Below, one piece after another: positions 25,472 through 36,530 of a stretch of 64,000 nt of DNA. The stretch spans positions 62,001-126,000 of the forward strand of contig PDHQ01000064.1 of assembly GCA_003339415.1 (NCBI GenBank), read 5' to 3'. Every line of letters begins with the position of its first letter. Position 1 is the first letter of the stretch. The position numbers and the translations under genes are program-made. The notes under the pieces were generated by a model. The model was not told the origin of the DNA. It did not search any database and saw only the letters and a list, made by a program, of their open reading frames with translations. Source of the DNA: Ophiocordyceps camponoti-saundersi (nom. inval.). Taxonomy: Eukaryota > Ascomycota > Sordariomycetes > Hypocreales > Ophiocordycipitaceae.

Positions 25472-26843
25472 ATGCTTCGTGCATTCGTCTTCGTCGTTCC
25501 CTTGATGAAGCTCATCATACCAACGTCTCTCTGCGGCTTCCTAGCCGTGACCACCACCCTGTGGCCCAGTCTTGCCAACGGCCACGCTTTTCCTCTCCGT
25601 TGCGGCGTCGGCCGGCCCAGGATACCGCCAAAGAGTGCCCTTCTCCGCAGCTCCGACACAAGAGCCGGGCAACGACACGCCAAGCGGCAATTCGCCTATG
25701 ATACCAACGATGCCTTCGGCTCCGAGTCCATCATCGTCGATACCTTCATCCACGTCATGGTCAGCGATACCGAATCGCTCTTTGATGTCACTGTGAGTCG
25801 CCCTCGACAAGAAACAGGGCTTGAGCGTCATATGTTGACGCCGCCGCCGAAGCGTGAGATGGTGCTGGACCAGATGGTCACCTTAAACCGAGACTTCTCG
25901 CCCACCGAAATAGCCTTCGACTTGATCAACTTGGAATGGATCATCGAGCCCAGGTTCGCGAAACTCCGAGACGCCGCCGCTATCCGCTTCATGCAAAACA
26001 AGTACAACATGGGCGACGAGGCCACTCTCAACATCTATGTCGTCAGCGAAATCAACCTGGCTTTCAACGCCACCACCACCGAGTGCAGCACGCCTGCACA
26101 GCACGATGGTAACATCAAAAACGGTTCCACCTCTGGCATCACCGAGAACCCCGACGGCGGCTTGCTCGGTGTATCAAGCCTGCCGTGGAGCCTCGTCGAA
26201 ACGGGCGACGACGAAGGCTGGGCAAACGCCGTCATCATCAAGTCCGACACTCTTCCTCGCAAACACTTTGAGCACACCTTCGGAAAGACAGCAACCCACG
26301 AAGTCGGTCATTGGTTTGGCTTATTCCACACCTTTGACGACTGCGAATCGCAATTTGGCGACCTTGTTGTCGATACACCCGATTCCGCCGGTCCGACTCA
26401 TGGCTGTCCAATCGGCCGCGATTCATACCCCGAAAAGCCTGGCCTCGATCCTATCCACAACTATATGGATTACTCCTCCGAGTAGGTCCATCCGTGTCTT
26501 CTGGGGGGGAAAGAAATAGGGTCTCGTCGGAAAGCTGACGTTCCGCACTAGCCGATGCATCACCGAGTTCACCCCCGGCCAAATCAGGCGGATGCATCGC
26601 ATGTGGAACAGGTTTCGAAGTCCCACCAAAAGGAACTATGAGCTGCTGCCCGGCTCCAGCAGGAACTTTCGCGTGCGCTGCATGCAGAGGTGTCTGGTCT
26701 TTGAAGAGTGCGAGGTGGTGGCAGTGAGGCGCAGCCGGAAGCCCGAAACCTGTTGGTGCGAGTATCACACGGATCTAGGAGATTTCGCCGAGAACCTCCC
26801 GTGTTCCTCCAGAAGAAAAAGGGAGATAGAGGGACCGTTTTGA
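25472..26843 (+). CDS. Secreted zinc metalloprotease, peptidase family M43
   Basis: Model with exons 25472-25792, 25853-26481 and 26552-26843, 413 aa. A hydrophobic signal peptide ends near SLANG (about 36); MKLIIPTS at 25505 is an alternative start. A propeptide-like basic stretch ending KRQFAYD precedes the catalytic domain. Zinc site HEVGHWFGLFH (His256, Glu257, His260, His266) and Met-turn NYMDYSSD are intact, so it should be active. The second junction (GTAGGT donor, CACTAG acceptor) restores SSDRCITEFTPGQ, a conserved block after the Met-turn. The first, 60-nt intron (GTGAGT...GAAG) is inferred: it stays open if retained, but removing it gives the family-like VTREMVLDQMVTLNRDF. M43 enzymes are secreted proteases used for nutrient acquisition and host protein degradation. 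A degenerate relative sits at 55253-56467. Confidence 0.9.
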
Positions 26844-26945
26844 ATGACGGCTGTACTCATATCAGAGAACTTGCATCTTTCTTCTGCTACATACCGAGGT
26901 AGGTATGTAGGTTTGCCTGTCTATAGAAGAATCGCGGGGACGTCC

Positions 26946-28932
26946 CTACGCGACATCGATGTTGACTATCTTGATGTCGTCTTCGGGCTTCTCCTTGAAC
27001 GTTCGCACATTCTCAATCTTGTTGATAACGTCAAAACCTTGTGTGGCGCGTCCGAATATCGTGTGCTTGCCGTCAAGCCACGGCTACGACCAATGGTCAG
27101 CCACCAGCAGTTGCGTTGACCCTCATCGGGCTACTTACCGTCTTCTCGGTGGTGATGAAGAACTGGCTCCCATTGGTATTGGGTCCGGCATTGGCCATGC
27201 TCACGGTGTAGGGTTTGTCGTGCTTGAGGCTGCTGAACTCGTCCTCGAACTCCCTGCCCCAGATGCTCTCGCCGCCGGTTCCGTCGCCGAGCGGATCGCC
27301 GCCTTGGATCATGAACTTGCGGATAACCCTGTGGAAGATGGTATTGTTGTAGTAGCCGTTCTTGGCGTGAGTGACGAAGTTCTCGACGGCCTTGGGCGCG
27401 GCCTCGGGAAAGAGACGTATATGAATGTCGCCGTACGTGGTTCGCAGGACGGCAGCCTCGGCCGACTCCTTTTTCCTCACCTTGGCTTCCTTCTTGGGGC
27501 CCAGGGTGGCCGGCTTCTCGTTTTGAATGTCGCGCGTAGACTTTTGCGCGTCCTTTTCGTTGGTGAACATGAAGAAGCGCATCTTACCGACGCCCGTCGC
27601 GATCAATATGGGATCCTGAGCCTCTGATTCCTGCAAAAGAGGGTTTTTGGATGCGCCCATTTCAATGGAGACGACGCCCTTCTTCTGTGGCTGGCCTTGG
27701 TATAGGGCCAGGTTCACGGCACGTATATTCTCGTCCTTGCCATACACCTTGAGCACCTGATTCGTGTAGGTGTTGAGAAGCTTGACGCCCAGCATGGAGC
27801 CGTAGAGGATGAAGTTGCCCGACTCGTCGAAAACGACATTGGCTTTGTAACGCAGCAAGGGGGTCTCGATTTCTTTCTCGTGTGCGAGACGCCGCCCAAA
27901 CTCGACGTGGTCGATCTTGTGCAGGGCCTGTTGCATCTCCTCGATGGCGCGGAGCGACTCGTCATATGTGCGATGGAGTTTGGCCGTGGCGAAGTCGAAC
28001 AGGCGCACCTGGCGGTCGGGAAGGGAAAAAGTGGCGAGGCTTTTCCCGTTGGGTGATATGGAGAGGCACGAGGGCACGCTCTTGGCCTTGCGAAAGTCAA
28101 ACAGATTGGTGGCGCTCTTGTACTCGAAGACATTTTCAGGCTTGTCATAGCTGCCGCTGGGCCGCCAGTACTCGACCATTCCCAGGCCATCTGCCGACAC
28201 GACGCAGTCGAAGGCGTCATTGAAGGCCATCAGATGCACAGGACTCCGATGAAGACTCTTGATGGAGTGTATGGGCTCCTGACTGTCGCCGCGGCCGTCG
28301 TAGACGTGTATCAGGGGCTGCGTCTCATCCGAGATGGCCAAGAGAGGGAGCGAGGCACCCTTTCGATGAACCCAGCAGACACAGGCGGGTAAGTAGGCTA
28401 GTGTCATGACAGAGAGCAAGTCGAAGGTGGTGACGTCGAAGATGGTGACATTCTGGTCGACGCCGGCGGTGGCGAAGCTCCTACCGTCTTGGCTGACGGA
28501 TACGGACTTGATCTCGCCGTTGTGAGCTTGAAACTGCTTGACGAACTCGATACCCTGAGCTATCTTCTTCCAGAACTTGACGACACCGTCGACCGAGGCC
28601 GTCACGAGGAATTCCGTCAGCGGCGTCCAAGTGACAAAGAGCAGCTGGTCCTTGTGCATGAGCGACCGCGAGTAGTGTGCCGAAGTCGGCATCGCCTCGA
28701 CGTAGAGCTTCTCGTACGGCAGGACGCGACGTTTCTTCGGGGGGGCCGCCGAGGGCAGCTTTGGACCCATGTCATCGTCCGACGAGGAATCTGGATAAGA
28801 GTCGGCTGCAGTTTTAGACCTCGTTCAGGTGTCGTCGAACAGGGCAGACGAACCTGAAGCATCTTGCTTCGTAAATTCAGAGTGACTGCGTTTCTGTGGA
28901 CGGTTCTCGTCCTCGGCTGGCGATGGCGTCAT
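26946..28932 (-). CDS. WD40-repeat cyclophilin (PPWD1/Cyp15-type peptidyl-prolyl isomerase)
   Basis: Three exons, 28932-28854, 28790-27139 and 27083-26946, 622 aa. Donors are GTTCGT (unusual) and GTAAGT; acceptors CCAG and GTAG. The N-terminal tail is basic/acidic (PQKRSHSEF...DSSSDDD). WD40 repeats occupy about 60-420, beginning [30 protein letters not shown]. The C-terminal cyclophilin domain (about 465-615) has [26 protein letters not shown] and [11 protein letters not shown], which carry the catalytic Arg, the Phe/Gln/Phe pocket and a Trp. This layout is that of human PPWD1 and fungal Cyp15, a nuclear, spliceosome-associated isomerase. Convergent with the M43 gene, 102 bp between stops. 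Confidence 0.95.
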
Positions 28933-29336
28933 TATGACTGAGATATCTTAGGAGCTGTTTCTTTGCTTCGGCGATCACATCCGTCGCCCTCTTTTCAGCA
29001 CTTCCTCAGTTTGGTCGTGGCCGTTTTCTTCTTCTTCTTCAGTGCTGAAGTATCTGCTTCGTGACGGTGAGAGAGAGAGGGAGAGAGAGAAGGAGATAGA
29101 TGCTGATGTAATCGGAAAAGGAATGCCTCCTTTGCTTACCCTTGACCCAGGCTTTTTTTTGACATGGTCTTGAGCATCGTCTGCAAAATCGTCACTTCAT
29201 ATGCGATTATAATGGAATATTGGGAAGCAGTAACATGTATTCGCTTTTCTAAATTATGTATTTCTCATAGCTTTCGTGAAATGCCAGCCCCAAGGAAACA
29301 AGCGCCCCTAAACCCCTGTTCGCCCATCGTCTTCGA
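28933..29336. other. Intergenic: cyclophilin promoter, trailer of Rds1-like gene
   Basis: No gene seen; short GA-rich tract at 29065-29100. Confidence 0.65.
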
Positions 29337-30388
29337 CTAACACCGCAGAGGCACCTCCAGAATAGCAACTCCAGCGATCGTGTTTTCGTCATTAGCCTTG
29401 CTCTCCTTGCCGTCAGCCGTGCTGAGGAGGGCATAGACTTGACCGGCGGGCGCTGGCTCCCCCTTGGAGTTGTAATTCTCACCCGGCATCATCGCCGTGT
29501 ACTGCGCAGCGACCGTCAGCGGAAACCCCGGAGCAGCGGGGAAAAGAAATGCGTACCGTGTTTGAGCCCGAGGACTCGGCAGGTACATAGTACGTCTGCT
29601 GGCCGGAGTAGAAGACGGCATAGACTTTGCCGCTGGTAGCAGGCGAATCCTTGCCCTTCTTGAAAGTGACGGAACCCTTTCCAGCGCAGAACTTGCCGTT
29701 CTTGTTGGAGGACGTGACGGACAGGGTGGGGAAAGCCTTGAAGGGGAGCTTGGTGCCGGGAGCGACGGTCGTGAAGCCGGCGGCAAGGGAGAAGACGGGG
29801 TTGAAGCCGAGCGGTGTGTCGTAAGGCGTAGGGAACGGGTCCTCGCCTAGTGCTGCCCTGATGTAAGACGCGTGCCGCGCCTCAACCGTCAGGATGGACC
29901 CGGCAGCTGACAGATAGTCCTTGTTGCTGATGGACGCGGCGGCGCCCAGGTAAGCCGAGACGCCCACACCCTCGAGGACGCCAGCGAGGCCTACGAAGTC
30001 ATGGGCGTTGTTGACGGGGAAGGAGAAATGAGGCTCCGCGATGGCCTTGGATCCCAGAGCCGTGGCCAGGAACTTGACATGGGACTGAGTGCAATCAACA
30101 CGTCAGTGATGGATCTCGGCAACAGAGGCGTGTTCTTGCTACCTTTTCATCATCGCGGACTCGAGTCAGCTTGTCGTAAAAGTCTCGACTGAAGCCAGCG
30201 CTCGTGAAGTCGTTGGCGGTATAGTTCTTCAAGCCCTCCGTGTAAAACTTGCGCTCCAGATACTCCAGAGTCAAGGCATAATTGAGGATCTCGATATCTC
30301 CAATCTGAGAAGACGCTTTCTTGGCCTCTTCAAGCGGCGCCGCAGCGGCGAGGGAAGCGAGGCAGAGGAGAGGGATAGATCGAAACAT
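29337..30388 (-). CDS. Secreted ferritin-like domain protein, Rds1-like
   Basis: Three exons, 30388-30143, 30084-29557 and 29501-29337, 312 aa, all phase 0 (donors GTAGCA, GTACGC; acceptors TCAG, GCAG). A signal peptide (1-17, cut near AAAAP) is followed by a four-helix ferritin-like domain (about 25-185). Candidate metal ligands: EYLERKF in helix 1, DEKSHV, and TVEARHASYI. The Ser/Thr/Lys-rich C-terminal part has a beta-like domain with repeated PATSGKVYA/PAPAGQVYA motifs. Related fungal proteins are annotated as stress-response protein Rds1 and are secreted or wall-associated; whether they bind iron is not established. The first donor (GTAGCA) is weak, but the join DEK-SHV fits the family. 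Confidence 0.87.
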
Positions 30389-30989
30389 GGCGTCGAGTCT
30401 TGGTGGTCTTGATAGTCTGTATGAAGGTGTTGATGAAGTTGTTGAGAACTGGAATTGAGGCTTTGATGTGGCTTGCTATTCCTTCTGGTCTGAATGTGAG
30501 ATGGACATGGTCCCTTTATATAACAACCCTCAAGCACATTTGCCCTCTGTTGACCTTGCGAAATGCCAGCCTCTAGTAACGCGACGGATGAGATGAGATG
30601 AGATGAGAAGAGGTGGAAGCACGTGTCTCTCCCTGCCAACGCGCGACGATAGAATTGCTCCAACCCCATGAGTGATTCCCTCTGGACAGTCATGTCGAAT
30701 TCTAGACCCCGGATGGTCAGCTTTCCGTATAAGTGAGTCCCATATCAATCATGAGCCGAGACATCACATAAGTCTGCATTCTATCTTACACACAACTGCA
30801 CTCACTCGACAGTTGACCGGATGGACGCCATCCCGAGACAAAGAGCGTTAATTGACCAAAGACACGGCAAGCCAACTAGGGCTTGTGTCTCCCTCGACGC
30901 CGCCGCCAACTGCTAGCGACCGGCAACTTTTATATCCGTGCTGAGCACATGCCTTGTGGCCATAGCTCTGAGCCACATTCAAGTCTTCC
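30389..30989. other. Intergenic: Rds1-like promoter, trailer of FMN oxidase gene
   Basis: No gene seen. A short (GATGA)n run at 30590-30607. Confidence 0.6.
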
Positions 30990-32274
30990 TCACAACCTAG
31001 GCCTCCCGTGTCCCGGAAGCTTAGCTTCCCGTAATATGGCGGCGCGGTCCAGCTCTGGCACATTCTTCACTCCGGCATAGCCCATGGTCAGGTCGAGGTC
31101 AGTCAGGAGACCGGCCAGGACGGCCAGGGCGCCCGCCATCCCATCTATGCCCAGTCCGTAGAGGATCGGACGACCTACGAAGACGGCTTTGGCCCCGAGA
31201 GCCAGTGCCTTGACCATGTCGGCTCCTGTTCGAATGCCCGAGTCGAGCATCACTGTTATATCGTTTCCGACGGCGTCGACGATGAGCGGGAGGATATCGA
31301 GCGTCGCCACGGCACCGTCCACCTGCCTGCCGCCGTGGTTGCTGACGATGATACCGTCAATGCCGTACTCGACTGCCAGCTTGGCGTCCTCCACACTCAA
31401 TATGCCCTTGAGGACGATGGGACCATCCCAATGCTTGCGGAGAACAGCGAGTTGATCCCAGTTGCGGCTGACTCCGGGAAAACACTGACCCAGCCAGAAC
31501 GCAACCGCCGCCTCCCTGTCGGCTTCGGGCGTGCTGCCGCCGGCGTGCTTGGCGAGCTTTGCCCTGAAGACGGGATCCTCGAAGCCGACTTCCGAAGTAT
31601 CGATACCGCGAGGTCTCCATCCTTTAAGGGTCCAAATATCTAGAGTCACGACCAGGACCTGATATCCTGCAGCTCGAGCGCGACTCAGTAGCGATACCGT
31701 GATGTCGTCATCAGCAGGCCAGTACAGCTGATACCATTTTGGTCCCTCGGGACATGCCTCGACGAGCTCTTGGATTCCCGTAGACGAAGCCGTACTGAGA
31801 GTGAACGGAACACGGAGGGCCGCGCAAGCTCGGGCGGACCCGATCTCCTTGTCCGGATGGTAGACGGACTGAACGCCGACAGGAGCCATGATGACGGGGG
31901 TGTCTGTTATTGGCGGCATGTCAAGACCGTACGCCACCCGGCAGATTCGGAGGCCGGAGCTTACCGTACTTGTAGCCGAAGAGGGTGACGCTGAGGTCCC
32001 TAGGGCTAGTCGGCCTGAGCACTCTAGGGATGATGTTCCAGCGGCGGAAGGCCAAGCGATTGGCGTTGAGGGTTAACAACTCGCCCGCTCCGCCGTTGAC
32101 GTACTCGAAGCCGCGCTGAGACATGAGCCTCTTGGCCTGGTACTCGAGGAGGTTGGGATTCTTCGGCACGACTGACAACTGGCCGCCCTCAGCGGCCTTT
32201 CGCATGACATGCTCGACATGCGCGGCGTAGGATACCGGCACCGGCTCGTCATCATCTTGATGGTCGGCGGCCAT
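30990..32274 (-). CDS. FMN-dependent 2-hydroxyacid dehydrogenase/oxidase
   Basis: Two exons, 32274-31965 and 31903-30990, 407 aa. The 61-nt intron (GTAAGC...AACAG) joins LFGYKY to DTPVIMAPVGVQS, which is the family sequence. A (beta/alpha)8 FMN enzyme: APVG near the FMN phosphate loop, YWPADDD, LKGILSVEDA (active-site Lys), SNHGGRQVDG (catalytic His and Arg) and DSGIRTGADMVKALALGAKAVFVGRP (FMN phosphate binding). Members oxidise L-lactate, glycolate or longer 2-hydroxyacids to 2-oxoacids. No cytochrome b2 domain and no mitochondrial presequence are present, so a cytosolic or peroxisomal oxidase is likely; the C-terminus is GRPRL, a possible weak PTS1-like end. Substrate unknown. Confidence 0.92.
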
Positions 32275-34265
32275 GGCGAGTTTAGGCAGGGCTTGGACGA
32301 TGCCGTGTAGGAAGGGAGGGGTTAAGAAGAGGAACGATATGCCCTATCTGGGTAGGTATTTATAGGCGGACATGGGGATGGCCTGTAGGTGCAGTGTAAG
32401 CCATTGGCAAGTCGGATGCCAGATGGCCGAGACTGATGTCAGAGTAACCACATGATCACACATATACCTGCCTGTCTAGGCATATATCGATGTATGGGTA
32501 ATACACACATCCATCCATATGCGGATGCATATACGTATGTACGTATGTATGTATGCGTCAGAGAGAGGGATGAGAGCCAGGGGCAGGCATGAGGGCGTGA
32601 GGGTGATGCAGAGGCTCGGAGGGTTATAGAGCGGGTCGTACGGCGGGTCGTACGGCGGGTCATACGGCGGGTCATACATACATCTGACCCGGTCTCCTAC
32701 TCCTGGACCTACCGCCTCCTGTCATGTCCTTTTTGAACGGTCTTCCTCCTGTCTGTGCCTGTATTCACATGTGTGCATATAACTCGGATATATAGCCTGG
32801 GCCTTTGCAACCATAGCACAAGATGAACGACCTTGTATCTTCTGCCTTCTTCCCTTCGTTGAGGAAATATGCATAGATTGATGTAACACGTCCTACTGGG
32901 GATGATACTGATAACCCACTGTTGCGTACAAGCAAATTTGAGAGGTTTGCTTATGACAGACCTTGACATTACTCAACATACATATATGCATGCATAGGTT
33001 CCTAAATTAACACGAGAGTTTACACAACAGGACAGCCTAAACCTTGATTTTAACACGAGGGTAAGCCAGAGACGGAACTCAAGGCTGGAAGTAGTCATCA
33101 AATGAGGCTTTACAGACACCCAGCGTGGCCGACGGCTGTTAGAAACTCGTACTGCTTCGGCTTGACGGAACTGCGCTCTACTTGTCCTTACCCCTTCGAG
33201 GCCCTTGAGGGGACTTTTTTCCAACAAGAAGAAAGGGAAAGTGTTGATAGATCGAGCTGAAGACAAGGAAGGGGTTACGAGTTATTATATAGGTGCCTAC
33301 ATGCGAGGTCAACGCAACGAGCAGTTATACATACGTACAAGACCGCAGGTTATACCCTTGAATAGGTAGTTGGGTAATGAGCACTGACTTTCACCAGGAT
33401 GATTCAACGCATAACCAGTTTCACTCATGACCTGTTCTCCTTGACCCGCCAGAGCCAAGGAAGTCTATCTATCAGAAACACTGCCATGGAGGTATCAGTG
33501 AAGTAACTGAAGATGGACAATGGCTAAGCAATCCGTCGAGAGCACAACGTCTAGAGTATGTACGTATGTATGTTTATGCTAATGCTAACGAAGCCGAGAT
33601 GCCCATCCGGACAAATAACATGCCTCTTATGCATCCGCCAGAAGCTGAACAAGCTTGTCCATGCTATTTCGTCCGCCAAGACCAAGATCATGTCCTATCC
33701 TGGCTTCCCAGCCACAAGCAAACGTACACAAAACCCTCGGCCGTCTCCAGTACGCGGACGCATCGGGGGACTCGGAACTACCAAGTCCATGTTCTCGGTT
33801 AGTTTAAGACCGCCGCCGCCGCTTAAAGAGCGACTGCTATGGCTGACTCGTCCCTTTCAGCCAGTCCCTCCTTGGCCCCCTCCGCCTACGTACATAAGGT
33901 CCCAAAAGAAGCACATCTTTTGATATAAGTAGAAACATCTCACGCATTGAGCACATCAATCCCAGAGGAATTACATAAAAACAAAACCCAATGCAACAGA
34001 CGGTTGTTTCCCTCTCATGTGCATTGAGACTGTAATTCTCTGGGGAAAAAGAGAAGAGCACGGGATGCTCCAAATAGGTAGTAAGACGTGTTGAAATCAT
34101 ACATCATCAGAGTCTAGATATGACAAGGCCTTTCAATCCGTCTCCCTCATCCTTAGATCCTACGCGTATAAGAACAGGAGATACTTCCCAAATCCTCCCC
34201 CAGACGAGCCATCCACAAACCATAGTCTTCTTCTTTTTGTCTCCCTATCGACACATAAAAAAACC
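32275..34265. other. Intergenic region, no gene supported
   Basis: 2 kb with microsatellites, a 12-bp tandem repeat (32631-32677) and short open frames lacking recognisable domains (for example plus strand 33558-33923). May hold a decayed gene or a non-coding transcript, but nothing in sequence supports either. Confidence 0.55.
32631..32677. repeat. 12-bp tandem repeat, about four copies
   Basis: Unit GCGGGTCGTACG; the first two copies end TCGTACG and the last two TCATACG/TCATAC, so the copies have diverged by one G-to-A change. Confidence 0.95.
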
Positions 34266-34694
34266 ATGCCTTTCCTTAACATAACTGGTCTGATCATCCT
34301 CAGCAGCCTTCTCAGTTTGCTTCCTATCGAGGGAGCGGCCGAGCCCGCATCACAAAGGCCCAGCTACAGACCTGTCCAGTACAAGCATCTCAACTACAAA
34401 GACAACGCATCTTATCAGAAATGCCAATCTCTATTCCCCGAATCCTCCTGCATTGCTGAGCTCTTTTCTGCCATAGGCGCTGAGCGGGTGGCCGAAGCCT
34501 GTCGCCCTGGAGGCAGACTTTCCGGTAATGAGCCGCTGCTTTTCGACCAGAGAACTTTCGTCTATCTAGAGCGGGACATTGTCTGTGCCAAGCCTGTTTG
34601 GCAACCGGGAAAATGTGCCTTCTTCAACAACTATGCTTTCACCGCCGAGCAGTATCGACCGATTTGCCAAGTTTGCTTCCCGTCGAGTGTGTGA
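34266..34694 (+). CDS. Small secreted cysteine-rich protein
   Basis: Intronless, 142 aa. The N-terminus is a clear signal peptide (MPFLNITGLIILSSLLSLLP, cut near EGAAEP). The mature part is about 118 residues with seven cysteines (KCQ, SSC, EAC, IVC, GKC, PIC, QVC), the last two separated by two residues near the C-terminus. No domain is recognised. Signal peptide, small size and paired cysteines fit the loose definition of a fungal effector or apoplastic protein. The odd cysteine count leaves one unpaired or forms a dimer bridge. The upstream leader has a purine/pyrimidine-rich core (34190-34260) and AAACC before the ATG. Function unknown; existence as a gene is likely because of the codon-clean frame and signal peptide. 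Confidence 0.7.
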   Translation: MPFLNITGLIILSSLLSLLPIEGAAEPASQRPSYRPVQYKHLNYKDNASYQKCQSLFPESSCIAELFSAIGAERVAEACRPGGRLSGNEPLLFDQRTFVYLERDIVCAKPVWQPGKCAFFNNYAFTAEQYRPICQVCFPSSV

Positions 34695-34902
34695 TTCAGA
34701 CGCTGGGAGACGATTGATGATTTCACATGTACTATCATCTTGTAGACGGAGGAAAGGTTTAGAGGTTCAAGCCTGGATGTGCAGCTAAAGTGAGGATATA
34801 TGCATGTATCTCCTACTCTGATCATACTTGGTTCTTTATTGCATCACGCATAGACTCTAGTAAATACATTGCTTTCTTTAATAGGGTTAGAAATAGCATC
34901 AT

Positions 34903-35415
34903 TCAGAACCATTCATGGGCCCGAAACCATTCACGTATGTCACGTATGATGGAAAAAGCTGCCATGCCGGCCACAATAACTGTAGCCACGGCAGCGGGCA
35001 TCAGAGTCCCAGTCATGCCCATGCTGGTCAAAGTCGCGAAGACGCCTCCGGCTGGCACGGAGCCTCCATAGACGGCAGACTGAAAGGCCGCAGCCGCCGA
35101 GCCTAACACTCTCCCTTAATGTCTGCATACCCAGGTGATCCCCAAGAAGACGCCTTACCAGCAACGATGCCGGAGGAGCCAAAGCCCAGGGAGGCCATGA
35201 TGATAATCAAGATGATTATAATTGCGATGAGTATAACAATCTTGGGGTCTGAGATGTGGTTAACTATCATATAGAGTTGATGGAACAAACCCAGAAGAAA
35301 TCAGAGCCTTACTTTGACGTGCCCACACGAGAGCTCGGTATAGGCCGCGTACAACCCGTCGTCGGAGAGAATCGCACAACTTTCCCAAGCGGCCCAGGAT
35401 TCGCATCCAGCTCAT
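34903..35415 (-). CDS. IFI6/IFI27 (ISG12)-family small membrane protein
   Basis: Three exons, 35415-35313, 35263-35159 and 35102-34903, 135 aa; donors GTAAGG and GTAAGG, acceptors GATAG and GTTAG, all in phase. The N-terminus is a basic amphipathic stretch (MSWMRILGRLGKLCDSLRRR). A very hydrophobic helix follows (IVILIAIIIILIIIMASLGF), then the family core GFGSSGIVAGSAAAAFQSAVYGGSVPAGGVFATL, spelled over two exons, and a third hydrophobic segment (MPAAVATVIVAGMAAFSII). The C-terminus is charged. The Gly/Ala/Ser-rich core is the Ifi-6-16 domain known from interferon-induced mitochondrial proteins in animals, also found in fungi with no settled function. The basic amphipathic start is compatible with mitochondrial targeting (inference). 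Confidence 0.82.
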
Positions 35416-36530
35416 AGGTTGGTTATCAGATGAGCTGATATGTGGGAGTGAAGGCTAGATTTGGCGGTGTTGGGTGAATTTGATGCCTTCTGGAGGTTGA
35501 GGGATCAGGAAGGCAGTAGGAGAGACAAGGACAGAGGAGCCACGGGTTATATATTTACGGATATATATATACATATGCATATGTATACACTTGCCTCATG
35601 GAAACGTCAGTCGCTGACAGAGTCGTTCTCGCTCTGTAAACCGTCTTGATCTGTTTGCACTTCCTCACGGCGGCCGGCGTCAGCAAACGGTGTTGTCAAA
35701 GCACGATGCGTTGCGGCTGGCTGCGTCTGCCAACGACGCTACCTGCTGAGGTCTGACGTGACAATCCAAACGCGAGACCAGCAGTTGAAGTAAACACTCA
35801 CTTGCTATGGAACTTGCGGTATCGATCAGCAGCAACGGACTTGTCACTGACAACAAAGGGGTTCGTCTGTGAAAGACCAGGCAAAAAGGTGATGTACTCA
35901 GCAAGAATCCAGTACTGCGGAAGAAATAGATTGATTCCATTTAGCCCACTGGACAGAGAATCAGCAGTAATGTTACCCTGACTTGGTAAAGGGTAAGTCG
36001 GGTTAGGGTTAATAGGGTTGAGATGGGCATGCTGTTATTCAACATATGTGCCTACTTACATAGTTACCCACGCACACGAGATGGCTTCGAACTGACCACT
36101 TAAAGGCACATGACTATGTGAGTTCCTCAAGAGAATTATTAAGCTGGGGGTAGAAACGAAAGCAATCAACACTATGAGTATACATAAGTGGTCGATTCGG
36201 ATGATGCTTTTGCACGGAAACCATGGCTCTACAGGGGATCTACGTTTCGTTATTTACGTCCCACAGCCGCTTCATAGAGCTATAAGAGAGCTTCCGAGAA
36301 GGAGAAGACGAAAATATCCTTCCACATGTAGATCTCGTGATAAAATGTCAACTCTGCTCTGCTTCATCTCTGAGCAACATGGCGCATATCTGGGGTTCAG
36401 GGGCTGGATGTTCAGAGCTTACCTAATCAGCTCCTGGGCATAGCCTTCAAAACCAACTACATCGTTGAGCAGCTCCTTTTTACAACGTGATATATACCCC
36501 CTCTTCCATCGCTCTTCCGCCAGACACCTC
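35416..36530. other. Intergenic, with telomere-like hexamers
   Basis: No supported gene. Contains TATA/CATATG repeats at 35555-35590 and the telomere-like block at 36001-36022. Confidence 0.55.
36001..36022. repeat. Short interstitial telomere-like repeat
   Basis: GGGTTAGGGTTAATAGGGTT: three GGGTTA-type units with one two-base insertion, matching the fungal telomere repeat TTAGGG. Confidence 0.8.
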
